Source: Pseudonocardia autotrophica
GTDB lineage: Bacteria; Actinomycetota; Actinomycetes; Mycobacteriales; Pseudonocardiaceae
Reading direction: 5' to 3'
Assembly: GCF_000717175.1 (NCBI RefSeq)
Contig: NZ_JNYD01000039.1
Coordinates: 1 to 42,013, forward strand
DNA: 42,013 nt
In this document: piece by piece, positions 20,785-27,859 of the stretch
How the letters are laid out: every line of letters begins with the position of its first letter
How positions within the stretch are numbered: position 1 is the stretch's first letter
Program-made: the position numbers and the translations under genes
The notes under the pieces: generated by a model
Told to the model about the DNA's origin: nothing
Databases searched by the model: none
What the model saw: only the letters and a program-made list of their open reading frames with translations

Positions 20785-22158
20785 TCAAAGGGCCGGGGTG
20801 AGCCGGGTCAACGCGCCGAGTATGCGGTCGCTCCACTCGCCCTCCTTCCGGTCGTGCGCGGTGGTCGGGTCGTCGTAGAGGTTGGCGAGCAGCTTGAGCA
20901 GGGCCTGCATCACCGACCGCCGCGGCAGCCCGTGCCGGGTGGCGACCCGCATGACGGTCGGGTTGCCGATCAGGCGGGCGGCGACGGTGCCGAGGCGGTA
21001 GTAGCGGCCGAGCGCCCGGCTGATCTCCCGCGGGTACGCGGCCAGTGCGGCCTCGCGGGAGTCGCCGGACCGGGCGAGGGCCTGCACCGCGCACCGGGCG
21101 GCCACCGTGGCCGACTCCATCGCGTAGGCGATGCCCTCGCCGTTGAGCGGGTTGACCATGCCCCCGGCGTCGCCGACGAGGAGCAGGCCGGGGCGGTAGT
21201 GCGGGGTCCGGTTGAAGCCCATCGGCAGCGCGGCGCCACCGATGCCGCCGACGGCGTTGTCCTCCCGGTAGCCCCACTCCTCCGGCAGACCGTCCAGCCA
21301 GGACCGCAGCAGCGCCCGGTAGTCCCAGGAGCCGCCGGCCCTGCGGTCGGTGCCGAGGACGCCGAGCCCGACGTTCGAGGTGCCGTCGCCCATCCCGAAG
21401 ACCCAGCCGTAGCCGGGCAGGAGCCGCGGGTGCTCCGGGTCGGAGCGGTCCCAGATCTCGAGGTGGGTCTCGAGGTGGTCGTCGTGGGTGCGGGGGCTCT
21501 CGTAGTAGCGCCGGACGGCGACCCCGAGGGGCCTGCGGTCGTCCTTGGCGATGCCGAGCGAGAGCGCGACCCGCGCCGACACGCCGTCGCAGGCCAGGGT
21601 CAGCGGCGCGCGGTACGACACCGGCCGCTTCTCCGGCCCCTCGTGGCCCTCGACGCCCACGACCCGGCCGGTCCGCTCGTCGGCCACCGCGGCCGTGACC
21701 GTGGTGGCCTCGCGCAGCCGGGCGCCCTGCTTCTCCGCGTGCCGGACCAGCAGCTCGTCGAAGTCCTGGCGGGGGCGGACGGCGCCGAAGTCCGGGAAGC
21801 TCGCGAGCGTGGGCCAGGGCAGGTCGAGGCTCACCCCGCCGGCGACCACGCGCAGGCCGCGGTTGTGCAGCCAGCCGTTCCCCTCGGAGCAGTCGATGCC
21901 CAGGTCGATGATCTGCTTCATCCCGCGCGGGGTGAAGCCGTCGCCGCACACCTTGGGCCGGGGGAAGGTCGCCTTCTCCAGCACCAGCACGTCCAGGCCC
22001 GCGCGCGCGAGGTGGGCCGCGGCCGTCGAGCCCGCGGGTCCGGCGCCGACGACGAGCACGTCCGCGTCCGCCGTTCCCGCCGTGCGCCCGGCAGCACCTC
22101 GCGAGCCCGCGGCCTGCGGGGCCGCGGCGCCGTTGGTGGTGGGCTCGGGCGCCTGCAT
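20785..22158 (-). CDS. menJ: geranylgeranyl-reductase-family FAD enzyme, probable menaquinone reductase
   Basis: A 457-residue flavoprotein of the geranylgeranyl reductase family. The FAD motif is VVGAGPAGSTAA (GxGxxG at about 38-43), with FPRPKVCGDGFTPRG and the second FAD motif GDAGGMVNPLNGEGI. By context (menG beside it, polyprenyl synthase and complex I downstream) it most likely saturates an isoprene unit of menaquinone, as Mycobacterium MenJ (Rv0561c) does; a role on other prenyl lipids is possible. The start is ATG 22158 with AAGGAG 4 nt upstream; a longer GTG form from 22230 would place the operators inside the gene and is less likely. Two operator-like palindromes sit just upstream. 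Confidence 0.9.
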   Translation of the reverse strand: MQAPEPTTNGAAAPQAAGSRGAAGRTAGTADADVLVVGAGPAGSTAAAHLARAGLDVLVLEKATFPRPKVCGDGFTPRGMKQIIDLGIDCSEGNGWLHNRGLRVVAGGVSLDLPWPTLASFPDFGAVRPRQDFDELLVRHAEKQGARLREATTVTAAVADERTGRVVGVEGHEGPEKRPVSYRAPLTLACDGVSARVALSLGIAKDDRRPLGVAVRRYYESPRTHDDHLETHLEIWDRSDPEHPRLLPGYGWVFGMGDGTSNVGLGVLGTDRRAGGSWDYRALLRSWLDGLPEEWGYREDNAVGGIGGAALPMGFNRTPHYRPGLLLVGDAGGMVNPLNGEGIAYAMESATVAARCAVQALARSGDSREAALAAYPREISRALGRYYRLGTVAARLIGNPTVMRVATRHGLPRRSVMQALLKLLANLYDDPTTAHDRKEGEWSDRILGALTRLTPAL

Positions 22159-22167
22159 TCCGCTCCT

Positions 22168-22183
22168 TGTGAACTGGTTCACG
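22168..22183. promoter_or_regulatory. Rex/CRP-like operator, proximal copy
   Basis: TGTGAACTGGTTCACG, containing the perfect 14-bp palindrome GTGAACTGGTTCAC (22169-22182). It matches the Streptomyces Rex operator pattern TGTGAACNNNTTCACA at every defined position but the last. It also fits the CRP/GlxR pattern TGTGA-N6-TCACA with the same one mismatch. It touches the menJ ribosome-binding site, a position that would favour repression. Confidence 0.75.
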
Positions 22184-22190
22184 AGGTTCT

Positions 22191-22206
22191 TGTGAACTGT
22201 TTCACG
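22191..22206. promoter_or_regulatory. Rex/CRP-like operator, distal copy
   Basis: TGTGAACTGTTTCACG, 23 bp upstream of the proximal copy (about two helical turns, same DNA face). It differs from the proximal copy at one base, which breaks one pair of the palindrome. The flanks also repeat (TT before, GA(A/G)GTTC after), so the tandem pair may have arisen by duplication. Confidence 0.75.
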
Positions 22207-22288
22207 AAGTTCGGCGGGATGTCCAGGCACCCCCGACCGATCGGGTCGCGAGCTGGGGAACGATCAGCGGGAAGATCGGCGAGGCCCC

Positions 22289-22398
22289 CGCGAGCCGGGG
22301 GCTGGGCTCCCGCGAGTCGGGGGCTGGGCTCCCGCGAGTCGGGGGCTGGGCTCACGCAAGTCGGGAGTTGGGCTCCGGGGAGTCGGGGAGCTGCGCCC
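22289..22398. repeat. 22-bp tandem repeat array 2 (inverted relative to array 1)
   Basis: Five copies of CGCGAGTCGGG plus a second half near GGCTGGGCTCC, at 22289, 22311, 22333, 22355 and 22377, exactly 22 bp apart. The two middle copies are identical; the outer ones carry substitutions. On the minus strand the core reads CCCGACTCGCG as in arrays 1 and 3. With the phased motifs and 29-bp repeats below, it fills the 530-bp gap between menG and menJ; I see no gene in that gap. Confidence 0.93.
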
Positions 22399-22460
22399 CG
22401 GCGGGTTGATCAGGTGGCGCGACGCCACGGTGGAGAGGGACGGGCGTCGTCGGGGCGGAG

Positions 22461-22530
22461 CGGCACACCTGCAGGAACCATCGGCACACCCGGGCGAGCG
22501 CGGCACACCCGCCGAGCGCCGTCGCACACC
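22461..22530. repeat. four phased copies of CGGCACACC
   Basis: CGGCACACC occurs at 22461, 22482 and 22501, and TCGCACACC at 22522, spaced 21, 19 and 21 bp (about two helical turns). The DNA between is not conserved. Purpose unknown; the arrangement would suit a protein binding one face of the helix. Confidence 0.55.
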
Positions 22531-22629
22531 CGGAAGGTCAGCCGCACAGGGCGTCGACGAGGTGTGAGCGGCGCGAACGGTTGTGCGCGCAGGAGGAGAG
22601 CCGGGCGGAAGCCCACCAGGGGCTCGGGC

Positions 22630-22716
22630 GTCAGACGGGCCTGGCGGCGCAGTCGCTCGTCGGGTGGGCTTGCGGGCGAAGTCGGTCGTCAGGCGGGCTT
22701 GGTGGCGCGGTGCAGG
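22630..22716. repeat. three imperfect 29-bp tandem repeats at the menG 3' end
   Basis: Units start at 22630, 22659 and 22688. Over the first 24 positions the first unit matches the third at about 20 and the second at about 18. The third unit contains the menG stop and last codons (...ATKPA), so the other two are decayed downstream copies of the gene end. Confidence 0.65.
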
Positions 22717-23381
22717 GCGACGGCCCCGCCGGCGAGGTCGCGCCAGGCCACGCGGGACCACCCGGCGCCCGCGATGATCTCCGCGAGCCGGCGTTGGGGG
22801 TGCCAGTCGAGGATCGAGTCGCTCAGGTACGTGTAGGCCTCGGGGTTCGACGAGACCCGGCGCGCGATCGCCGGGAGGACCCGGCGCAGCACCACGTCCT
22901 GGTAGGCGACGCGGTACGGCGTCCACGTCGGGGTGCCGAACTCGCACACCACGAGACGCCCGCCGGGCCGGGTGACGCGGGCGAGCTCGGCGAGGGCGCG
23001 TGCGGTGTCGGCGACGTTGCGGAGGCCGAAGCTGATGGTGACGGCGTCGAAGGCGTCGTCGGCGAAGGGCAGGTGCAGGGCGTCGGCGGCGACCTTGGGC
23101 ACCGGGCGCTGCGCCCCGGCCTTCAGCATCCCGAGGGAGAAGTCGGCCGCGACGGTCCACGCCCCGGACTTCGCCAGCTCGACCGTCGACACCGCGGTCC
23201 CGGCGGCCAGGTCCAGCACCCGCTGACCGGGCCGCAGCTCCAGGGCCTCCCGGGTCAACCGCCGCCAGCGCCGGTCCTGCCCGGCGGTGAGGACGGTGTT
23301 GGTGAGGTCGTACCGCCGCGCGACGTCGTCGAACATCGCCGCGACGTCGTGCGGGTCCTTGTCGAGCTCGGCCCTGCCCAC
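22689..23381 (-). CDS. menG: demethylmenaquinone methyltransferase
   Basis: A 230-residue SAM-dependent UbiE/MenG-type enzyme that makes the last step of menaquinone synthesis, C-methylation of the naphthoquinone ring. Marks: [13 protein letters not shown] and GQDRRWRR at the N-terminus, the SAM motif VLDLAAGTA, the UbiE signature [10 protein letters not shown], and [11 protein letters not shown]. The start is GTG at 23381 ([15 protein letters not shown]), giving the usual length; upstream in-frame sequence lies in a repeat-flanking low-complexity region. Its homologue neighbours menJ in mycobacteria too. The gene end is part of a 29-bp tandem repeat. Confidence 0.94.
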   Translation of the reverse strand: MGRAELDKDPHDVAAMFDDVARRYDLTNTVLTAGQDRRWRRLTREALELRPGQRVLDLAAGTAVSTVELAKSGAWTVAADFSLGMLKAGAQRPVPKVAADALHLPFADDAFDAVTISFGLRNVADTARALAELARVTRPGGRLVVCEFGTPTWTPYRVAYQDVVLRRVLPAIARRVSSNPEAYTYLSDSILDWHPQRRLAEIIAGAGWSRVAWRDLAGGAVALHRATKPA

Positions 23382-23461
23382 AGCGGGAACCCTACGGCCC
23401 CGCCCCTGCGTCCCGCCCGTGGGCCGGAGGGCGGCCGGCCCCGATTCACAGAAGCCCACAC

Positions 23462-23780
23462 CCCGACTCGCGGAACCTCACACCCTGACTCGCGGAGCAG
23501 GAACTCCCGACTCGCGGTGCAGGAACTCCCGACTCGCGGTGCAGGAACTCCCGACTCGCGGAGCAGGAACTCCCGACTCGCGGTGCAGGAACTCCCGACT
23601 CGCGGAGCGACAGCTATCCGCCCGCGAGTCGGGAGTTCTGGGGCCGCGAGTCGCGAATTCTGGGATCGCGAGTCGGGAGCTGTGCGAGTCGGGGTCTCCG
23701 CGCTCGCGAGTCGGGACCTCACCCCCTGCGAGTCGCGCCCACCCCCGACTCCCGAGTCGGCACTTTCGCTCACCGAGTCG
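23462..23780. repeat. 22-bp repeat array 3, with direct and inverted halves
   Basis: Seven units with core CCCGACTCGCG and second half near GTGCAGGAACT run in one orientation (GACTCGCG at 23465, 23487, 23509, 23531, 23553, 23575, 23597, all 22 bp apart). After about 18 bp the orientation flips: CGCGAGTC at 23623, 23645, 23667, then a second 22-bp phase at 23683 (first base changed), 23705 and 23727 (first base changed), followed by two decayed copies before 23780. The array fills the 410-bp gap between menG and the next gene upstream; no gene is visible in it. Confidence 0.93.
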
Positions 23781-23791
23781 GCGATGTCGGG

Positions 23792-24388
23792 TCAGCGGGG
23801 GTGGGGGATGGCGCGGAGGGCGGTGCGGAGGCCCTCGAGGTACTCGGCGCGGGTGCGAGCGGCGAGGGCGTCCCACTCCCCCTCCGGCACCGAGAGCGGG
23901 CCGTCCGAGCCGAGGTAGGCGCCCATCCCGTGCAGCGCGATCCAGCGGTGGTCGTAGGCGTGCTGGGTGCGGCGGTCCCAGGCCACGGCGCGGATCACCG
24001 TGCGCCGCAACCGCTCGGGGTCGGTGAAGGCGAAGCGGTTGATGGGGCCGCCGAAGCGCTGATTGAGGGCGTCGACGGCGGCAGCAGCGGTCGCGTCGGT
24101 GCAGCGGCGGGCGTCGAACCGGGCGCGGACCTGCCCGGCGTAGAACCAGAAGGCGGCGTCGGCGGGACGGCCCTGGTCGAGCAGTACCTCGGACAGCGCG
24201 TACAGCACGGGCGGCGCGACGCGCTCCGGCTCGAGCTGGACCAGCTCCGCCACCCGCCGCCGGACGTCCGGGTCGGCGTCGAGGAGGCCGGCGATCGCGT
24301 CGCGGGCCAGGGCGGTGTCGATCGTCGCGTGCTCGCCGGTGGGCTCGACCACCACGGTCCTGTTCATGTCCGTGAGCCTCGCCCGCAC
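23792..24388 (-). CDS. conserved-looking protein of unknown function
   Basis: A 198-residue soluble protein with no signal peptide or membrane helix. The start chosen is GTG at 24388, because GGAGG lies 5 nt upstream; an ATG at 24367 (MNRTVVVEP) is the alternative. The sequence is rich in helical segments (LARDAIAGLLDADPDVRRRV, YALSEVLLDQGRPADAAFWF, VDALNQRFGGPINRF, DHRWIALHGMGAYLGSDG). The 'DQGRPADAAFWFYAGQVRAR' stretch resembles a TPR/Sel1-like helical pair, but I cannot assign a family. Array 3 separates it from menG. Confidence 0.7.
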   Translation of the reverse strand: MRARLTDMNRTVVVEPTGEHATIDTALARDAIAGLLDADPDVRRRVAELVQLEPERVAPPVLYALSEVLLDQGRPADAAFWFYAGQVRARFDARRCTDATAAAAVDALNQRFGGPINRFAFTDPERLRRTVIRAVAWDRRTQHAYDHRWIALHGMGAYLGSDGPLSVPEGEWDALAARTRAEYLEGLRTALRAIPHPR

Positions 24389-24441
24389 GACCACCTCCGG
24401 GCATCCGTGACTCTACGGAGGACGGAGCGTGCGCGGCCGCC

Positions 24442-24447
24442 TACCGT
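24442..24447 (+). promoter_or_regulatory. probable -10 box of a leaderless beta-lactamase transcript
   Basis: TACCGT ends 7 nt before the ATG at 24455, and no Shine-Dalgarno sequence lies between. This spacing is typical of leaderless actinobacterial transcripts that start at the initiation codon. Confidence 0.45.
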
Positions 24448-24454
24448 GCGTCAC

Positions 24455-25342
24455 ATGATCGCCTCGCTTCCCCGTCGCGCGGTCCTCTTCGCCGGACTCG
24501 CCGGCCTGGGTGCTCTCGCGACCGGCTGCGCCGACCCACCGGCCACACCCACCTTCGACCCTGCCCCCGCCCAGGCCGAGCTGGCCGACCTCGAACGACG
24601 GGCCGGCGGCCGCCTCGGCGTGTCCGCGCTGGACACCGGCTCCGGCGCCGCGCTCGGACACCGGGCCGACGAGCGGTTCCTGCTGTGCTCGACCGGCAAG
24701 CTGCTGGCCGCTGCGGCGATCCTGCACCGCCGGCAGTTCGAGGCCGACCGGGACATCTTGGAGCGGGTGGTGCCGTACACCTCGTCCGTGCTCGTCCCGA
24801 ACTCCCCCGAGACCGGCAAGCACACGTCGATGACGGTCGGCGAGCTCTGCCACGCCGCGATGACCCTGAGCGACAACACCGCCATGAACCTGTTGCTCGG
24901 CGTGCTGGGCGGACCGGAGAAGGTCACGGCGTTCCTGCGCAGCGCGGGTGACCCGGTCAGCCGGCTGGACCGCACCGAGACCGCGCTCAACGCCCGCGAC
25001 GGCGACCTGGACACCTCCACCCCGGCACGGATGGCCGCGAACACCCGCCTTCTCGCCCTCGACGACGGCCTCACGCCCGACAACCGGGACGTCCTCGTCG
25101 GCTGGCTCAAGGCCAACACCACCGGCGTGACCCGGATCCGCGCGGGACTGCCCGCGGACTGGGTCGTCGGCGACAAGACCGGGGCGGGCGCGCGGGGCGA
25201 GATCAACGACGTCGCGGTCGTCTGGCCGCCCGGGCGGGCCCCGCTGGTGATCGCGGTCTACACCGAGCCGCCCGATCCCGACGCCGACGCCGCCCCGACC
25301 GTCGCCGAGGCCGCCCGGATCGTGGCCCGGTCCTTCGCCTGA
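24455..25342 (+). CDS. bla: class A beta-lactamase with Tat-like lipoprotein leader
   Basis: A 295-residue serine beta-lactamase that hydrolyses beta-lactams outside the cytoplasmic membrane. All class A motifs are visible: STGK (Ser79, Lys82), SDN (139-141), the omega-loop ETALN (Glu175 to Asn179) and KTG (241-243). Residue 78, before the serine, is Cys, as in several active-site-flanked families. The leader has twin arginines (PRRAVLF, residues 6-12), a hydrophobic core and ATGC at 22-25, suggesting Tat export and lipidation at Cys25, comparable to mycobacterial and other actinobacterial enzymes. The remaining N-terminal stretch is a Pro/Ala linker. It stands alone between converging and diverging genes, with no adjacent regulator. 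The substrate range is unknown. Confidence 0.93.
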   Translation: MIASLPRRAVLFAGLAGLGALATGCADPPATPTFDPAPAQAELADLERRAGGRLGVSALDTGSGAALGHRADERFLLCSTGKLLAAAAILHRRQFEADRDILERVVPYTSSVLVPNSPETGKHTSMTVGELCHAAMTLSDNTAMNLLLGVLGGPEKVTAFLRSAGDPVSRLDRTETALNARDGDLDTSTPARMAANTRLLALDDGLTPDNRDVLVGWLKANTTGVTRIRAGLPADWVVGDKTGAGARGEINDVAVVWPPGRAPLVIAVYTEPPDPDADAAPTVAEAARIVARSFA

Positions 25343-25415
25343 GCCAGTCCACCGAGCCCCGGGCTCCCGAGGTCGAGCGCCCGGCGCTGTCCGAAACCCG
25401 CAGCTCAGCAGGGGT

Positions 25416-25457
25416 CGTGAGTGGCAACTGCCCCTCTAGGGGCAGTTGCCACTCACG
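25416..25457. terminator. 20-bp perfect hairpin between converging genes
   Basis: CGTGAGTGGCAACTGCCCCT pairs perfectly with its reverse complement (25438-25457) around a 2-nt CT loop. It lies 73 bp after the beta-lactamase stop and contains the stop codon of the converging glycosyltransferase (25453-25455). Probably a bidirectional terminator. Confidence 0.85.
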
Positions 25458-26550
25458 GGGTGAGGACGGACAGCATGCGCTCCACGGAGGCGGGCCAGCC
25501 GTAACCCTCGGCGCGGGTGCGGGCGGCGCTGCGGCGGACCCCCTCGTCGGCGGCGAGGTGGGTCGTGACGCCGCGGGCGAAGTCCTCGGGCGAGTCCTCG
25601 GCCCCGGGGTCGCCGACGATCTCGGGCAGTGCGGAGGACCGCGACACCACCACCGGCGTGCCGCTGGCCAGCGACTCCAGCGCCGACAGCCCGAACGTCT
25701 CGTGCGGGCCGGGGGCGAGCGAGACGTCGGCCGACGCCAGCAGGGCCGCCAGCCGCGCCCGGTCCGGCACGAACCCGAGGAAGGACACCGGCAGCCCGGC
25801 CGCCCGCCGCTCCAGCGCCGCCCGCCGCGGCCCGTCCCCGGCGACGACCAGCCGCACCCGGTGCCCGGCATCGCACAGCGCGGCGACCGTGTCCACGCTG
25901 CGCTCGGGGTGCTTCTCCGGCGACAACCGCCCGCAGTGGACGAGCAGGGCGTCGGCACCGCCACCCAGCCGGGCCCGCAACGCCGGGTCGTGCCGCCGCG
26001 GCGAGAAGGTCGCGAGGTCCACGCCGAGCGGGACCTGCCGGACGTTGCGCACCCCGATCCGGTCGAACTCCGCCCGCGCGAACCCAGTGGTGCACACGAC
26101 CGTGTCGTAGGCGGCCGCCATCCGCGCGTTGGCGTGGTCGGCGACCCGGCGGGCGGTGCCCGCGGGCAGCAGGAACTGGTGCAGCAGCCGGTCGAGCCGC
26201 TCGTGCGAGATCACCACGCTCGGGATGCCGCGGCGCGCGGCCCAGGCGCCCAGCCCACGCAGGGTGAGCCGGTCGGAGACCTCGAGGGCGTCGGGCCGCA
26301 GGCGGTCGAGCAGGCGTTGCACCCGCCAGGGGTCGACGGCGCGATAGCCGCCGGTGCCGGGGATCCGCGGCGCCGGAACCGTGATCCGGCGGGTGCCGCC
26401 GGGAAGCCGGCGGTCCTCGGCCCGCGGACCGGGGACGACCAGCACGACCTCGTGGCCGCGGGCGGCGTAGCCGGTGCCGAGGGCGTCGAGCGCCGTGCGC
26501 AGGCCGCCCGAGCGCGGCCCGTAGAAGTTGGCGAGCTGGACGATCCGCAC
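25453..26550 (-). CDS. GT4-family glycosyltransferase
   Basis: A 365-residue GT-B-fold retaining glycosyltransferase. The N-terminal Rossmann half has FYGPRSGGLRTALDALG, the acceptor side. The C-terminal half has CGRLSPEKHPERSVD for nucleotide-sugar binding and the E-x7-E motif (ETFGLSALE). The start is GTG at 26550, 1 bp after the stop of the MgtA-like gene, so the two are co-transcribed. By company it probably adds a sugar, plausibly mannose, to a membrane glycolipid, but donor and acceptor cannot be told from sequence. Its last codons form one arm of the terminator hairpin. Confidence 0.87.
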   Translation of the reverse strand: MRIVQLANFYGPRSGGLRTALDALGTGYAARGHEVVLVVPGPRAEDRRLPGGTRRITVPAPRIPGTGGYRAVDPWRVQRLLDRLRPDALEVSDRLTLRGLGAWAARRGIPSVVISHERLDRLLHQFLLPAGTARRVADHANARMAAAYDTVVCTTGFARAEFDRIGVRNVRQVPLGVDLATFSPRRHDPALRARLGGGADALLVHCGRLSPEKHPERSVDTVAALCDAGHRVRLVVAGDGPRRAALERRAAGLPVSFLGFVPDRARLAALLASADVSLAPGPHETFGLSALESLASGTPVVVSRSSALPEIVGDPGAEDSPEDFARGVTTHLAADEGVRRSAARTRAEGYGWPASVERMLSVLTP

Positions 26551-26551
26551 G

Positions 26552-27703
26552 TCAGGCGGCCTCGTCGTGGAGGAGCCCCGTGACCCCGGCGACCTCGCAG
26601 TAGTGGCCGACCAGTTCGTCGCACACCGTCGACCAGGTCCGGCGCAGGACCGAGCGGCGCGCGGCCGCCCCGAACTCGGCGCGCAGGCCCGGGTCGCGGA
26701 GCCGGTCGACCGCGGCGCGGAGGGCGGCGTCGGCGGCGGGCCGGCCCGCCTCGTCGTCGGGCAGGGGCGGGACGAGGTAGCCGGTCCGGCCGGGCAGGAC
26801 GAGGTCGCGCGGGCCGCCGGCGTCGGGTGCGACGACCGGGAGCCCGCTGGCCAGCGCCTCCTGCACGGCCTGGCAGAAGGTCTCGGCGGGGCCGGTGTGG
26901 ACGAAGACGTCGAGGGAGGCGTAGAGCTCGGCCAGCTCGTCGCCGCCCCGGAAACCGAGGAACGCCGCCCCCGGCAGCGCCGCCCGCAGCCGCTCCTCGC
27001 TGGGCCCGGCCCCGACCACGACGAGCCGGGTGCCGCGCATCCCGCGCAGCGCGGCCAGCCGTTCCACCTGCTTCTCCGGGGCGAGCCGGCCGACGTAGCC
27101 GACCAGCAGCTCCCCGTTCGGCGCCAGCCGCTCCCGCACCGCGGCCGACCGCCGGGCCGGGGTGAACCGCCGGGTGTCGACGCCGCGGGCCCACTGGTGC
27201 ACCCGCGGCACCCCGCGCTCGCGCAACGCCTCGGTGGCCCAGCTCGACGGCGCCAGCGTCCGGTCGGCCTGCGCGTGCAGCCGGCAGGTCCAGCGCCAGG
27301 CGGCGCGCGCGGTCAGCCCGAGCCCGTACGACGAGGCGAACCCGGCAACGTCGGTCTGGTAGACCGCGACCGTCGGGATCCCCAGCCGGCGGGCCGCCCA
27401 CAACCCCCGCGCACCGACGACGAACGGCGCGGCCAGGTGCACGACGTCGGGCCGGAAGGCGCGCAGGGCCTTCACGATCCGCCGGCTCGGCACCCCGACC
27501 GGCATCGAGGACACGACGGGCAGCTCCAGCGCCGGCACCCGCACGACCGGGACGCCGTCGTGGGAGTCCGGCTCGTCGGCGCCGGGGGCGACGACGAGGA
27601 CGTCGTGCCCGGCGTCGCGCAGGTGCTCGAGCACCCGCAGCACCGAGTTCGTGACGCCGTTGACCACGGGGAGGAAGCACTCGGACACGATCGCGACACG
27701 CAC
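26552..27703 (-). CDS. mgtA: MgtA-like alpha-mannosyltransferase
   Basis: A 383-residue GT4 enzyme that closely follows mycobacterial MgtA (Rv0557): [20 protein letters not shown] at the N-terminus, [58 protein letters not shown], and the E-x7-E motif in [14 protein letters not shown] followed by [11 protein letters not shown]. MgtA transfers mannose from GDP-mannose to glucuronosyl diacylglycerol at the cytoplasmic face. The start taken is GTG 27703, which begins directly with the conserved RVAIV; an upstream start at 27775 would add 24 unconserved residues. It sits in the men region as in mycobacteria. Confidence 0.88.
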   Translation of the reverse strand: MRVAIVSECFLPVVNGVTNSVLRVLEHLRDAGHDVLVVAPGADEPDSHDGVPVVRVPALELPVVSSMPVGVPSRRIVKALRAFRPDVVHLAAPFVVGARGLWAARRLGIPTVAVYQTDVAGFASSYGLGLTARAAWRWTCRLHAQADRTLAPSSWATEALRERGVPRVHQWARGVDTRRFTPARRSAAVRERLAPNGELLVGYVGRLAPEKQVERLAALRGMRGTRLVVVGAGPSEERLRAALPGAAFLGFRGGDELAELYASLDVFVHTGPAETFCQAVQEALASGLPVVAPDAGGPRDLVLPGRTGYLVPPLPDDEAGRPAADAALRAAVDRLRDPGLRAEFGAAARRSVLRRTWSTVCDELVGHYCEVAGVTGLLHDEAA

Positions 27704-27859
27704 GTCGGAGAAGCTGTCGTGCCCGCCGCGCCACCCGCCGTCGGCGACGTGACCTGCGGGGGAACGTCCGGACAACAGCGCGAGAGTTCACGCGGGCCCA
27801 CCCCGGGCCGTCACCGGCGGGACGCCCCGGCGATACCCCGTTCGCGGACCCTCGGCGCC

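Noticed and set aside
22159..22230. A longer menJ starting at 22230
   Set aside because: It would place both palindromic operators inside the coding sequence. The ATG at 22158 has a strong AAGGAG site and gives the normal N-terminus before the FAD motif.
22410..22616. A 68-residue minus-strand gene in the menG-menJ gap
   Set aside because: Composition is Arg/Pro-rich, it starts and ends in repeat-flanked DNA, has no ribosome site, and contains the phased CGGCACACC motifs.
23255..23773. A repeat-containing protein encoded in array 3
   Set aside because: The 22-bp period is not a multiple of three, so each unit shifts frame. The open frames arise only because the repeat lacks stop codons.
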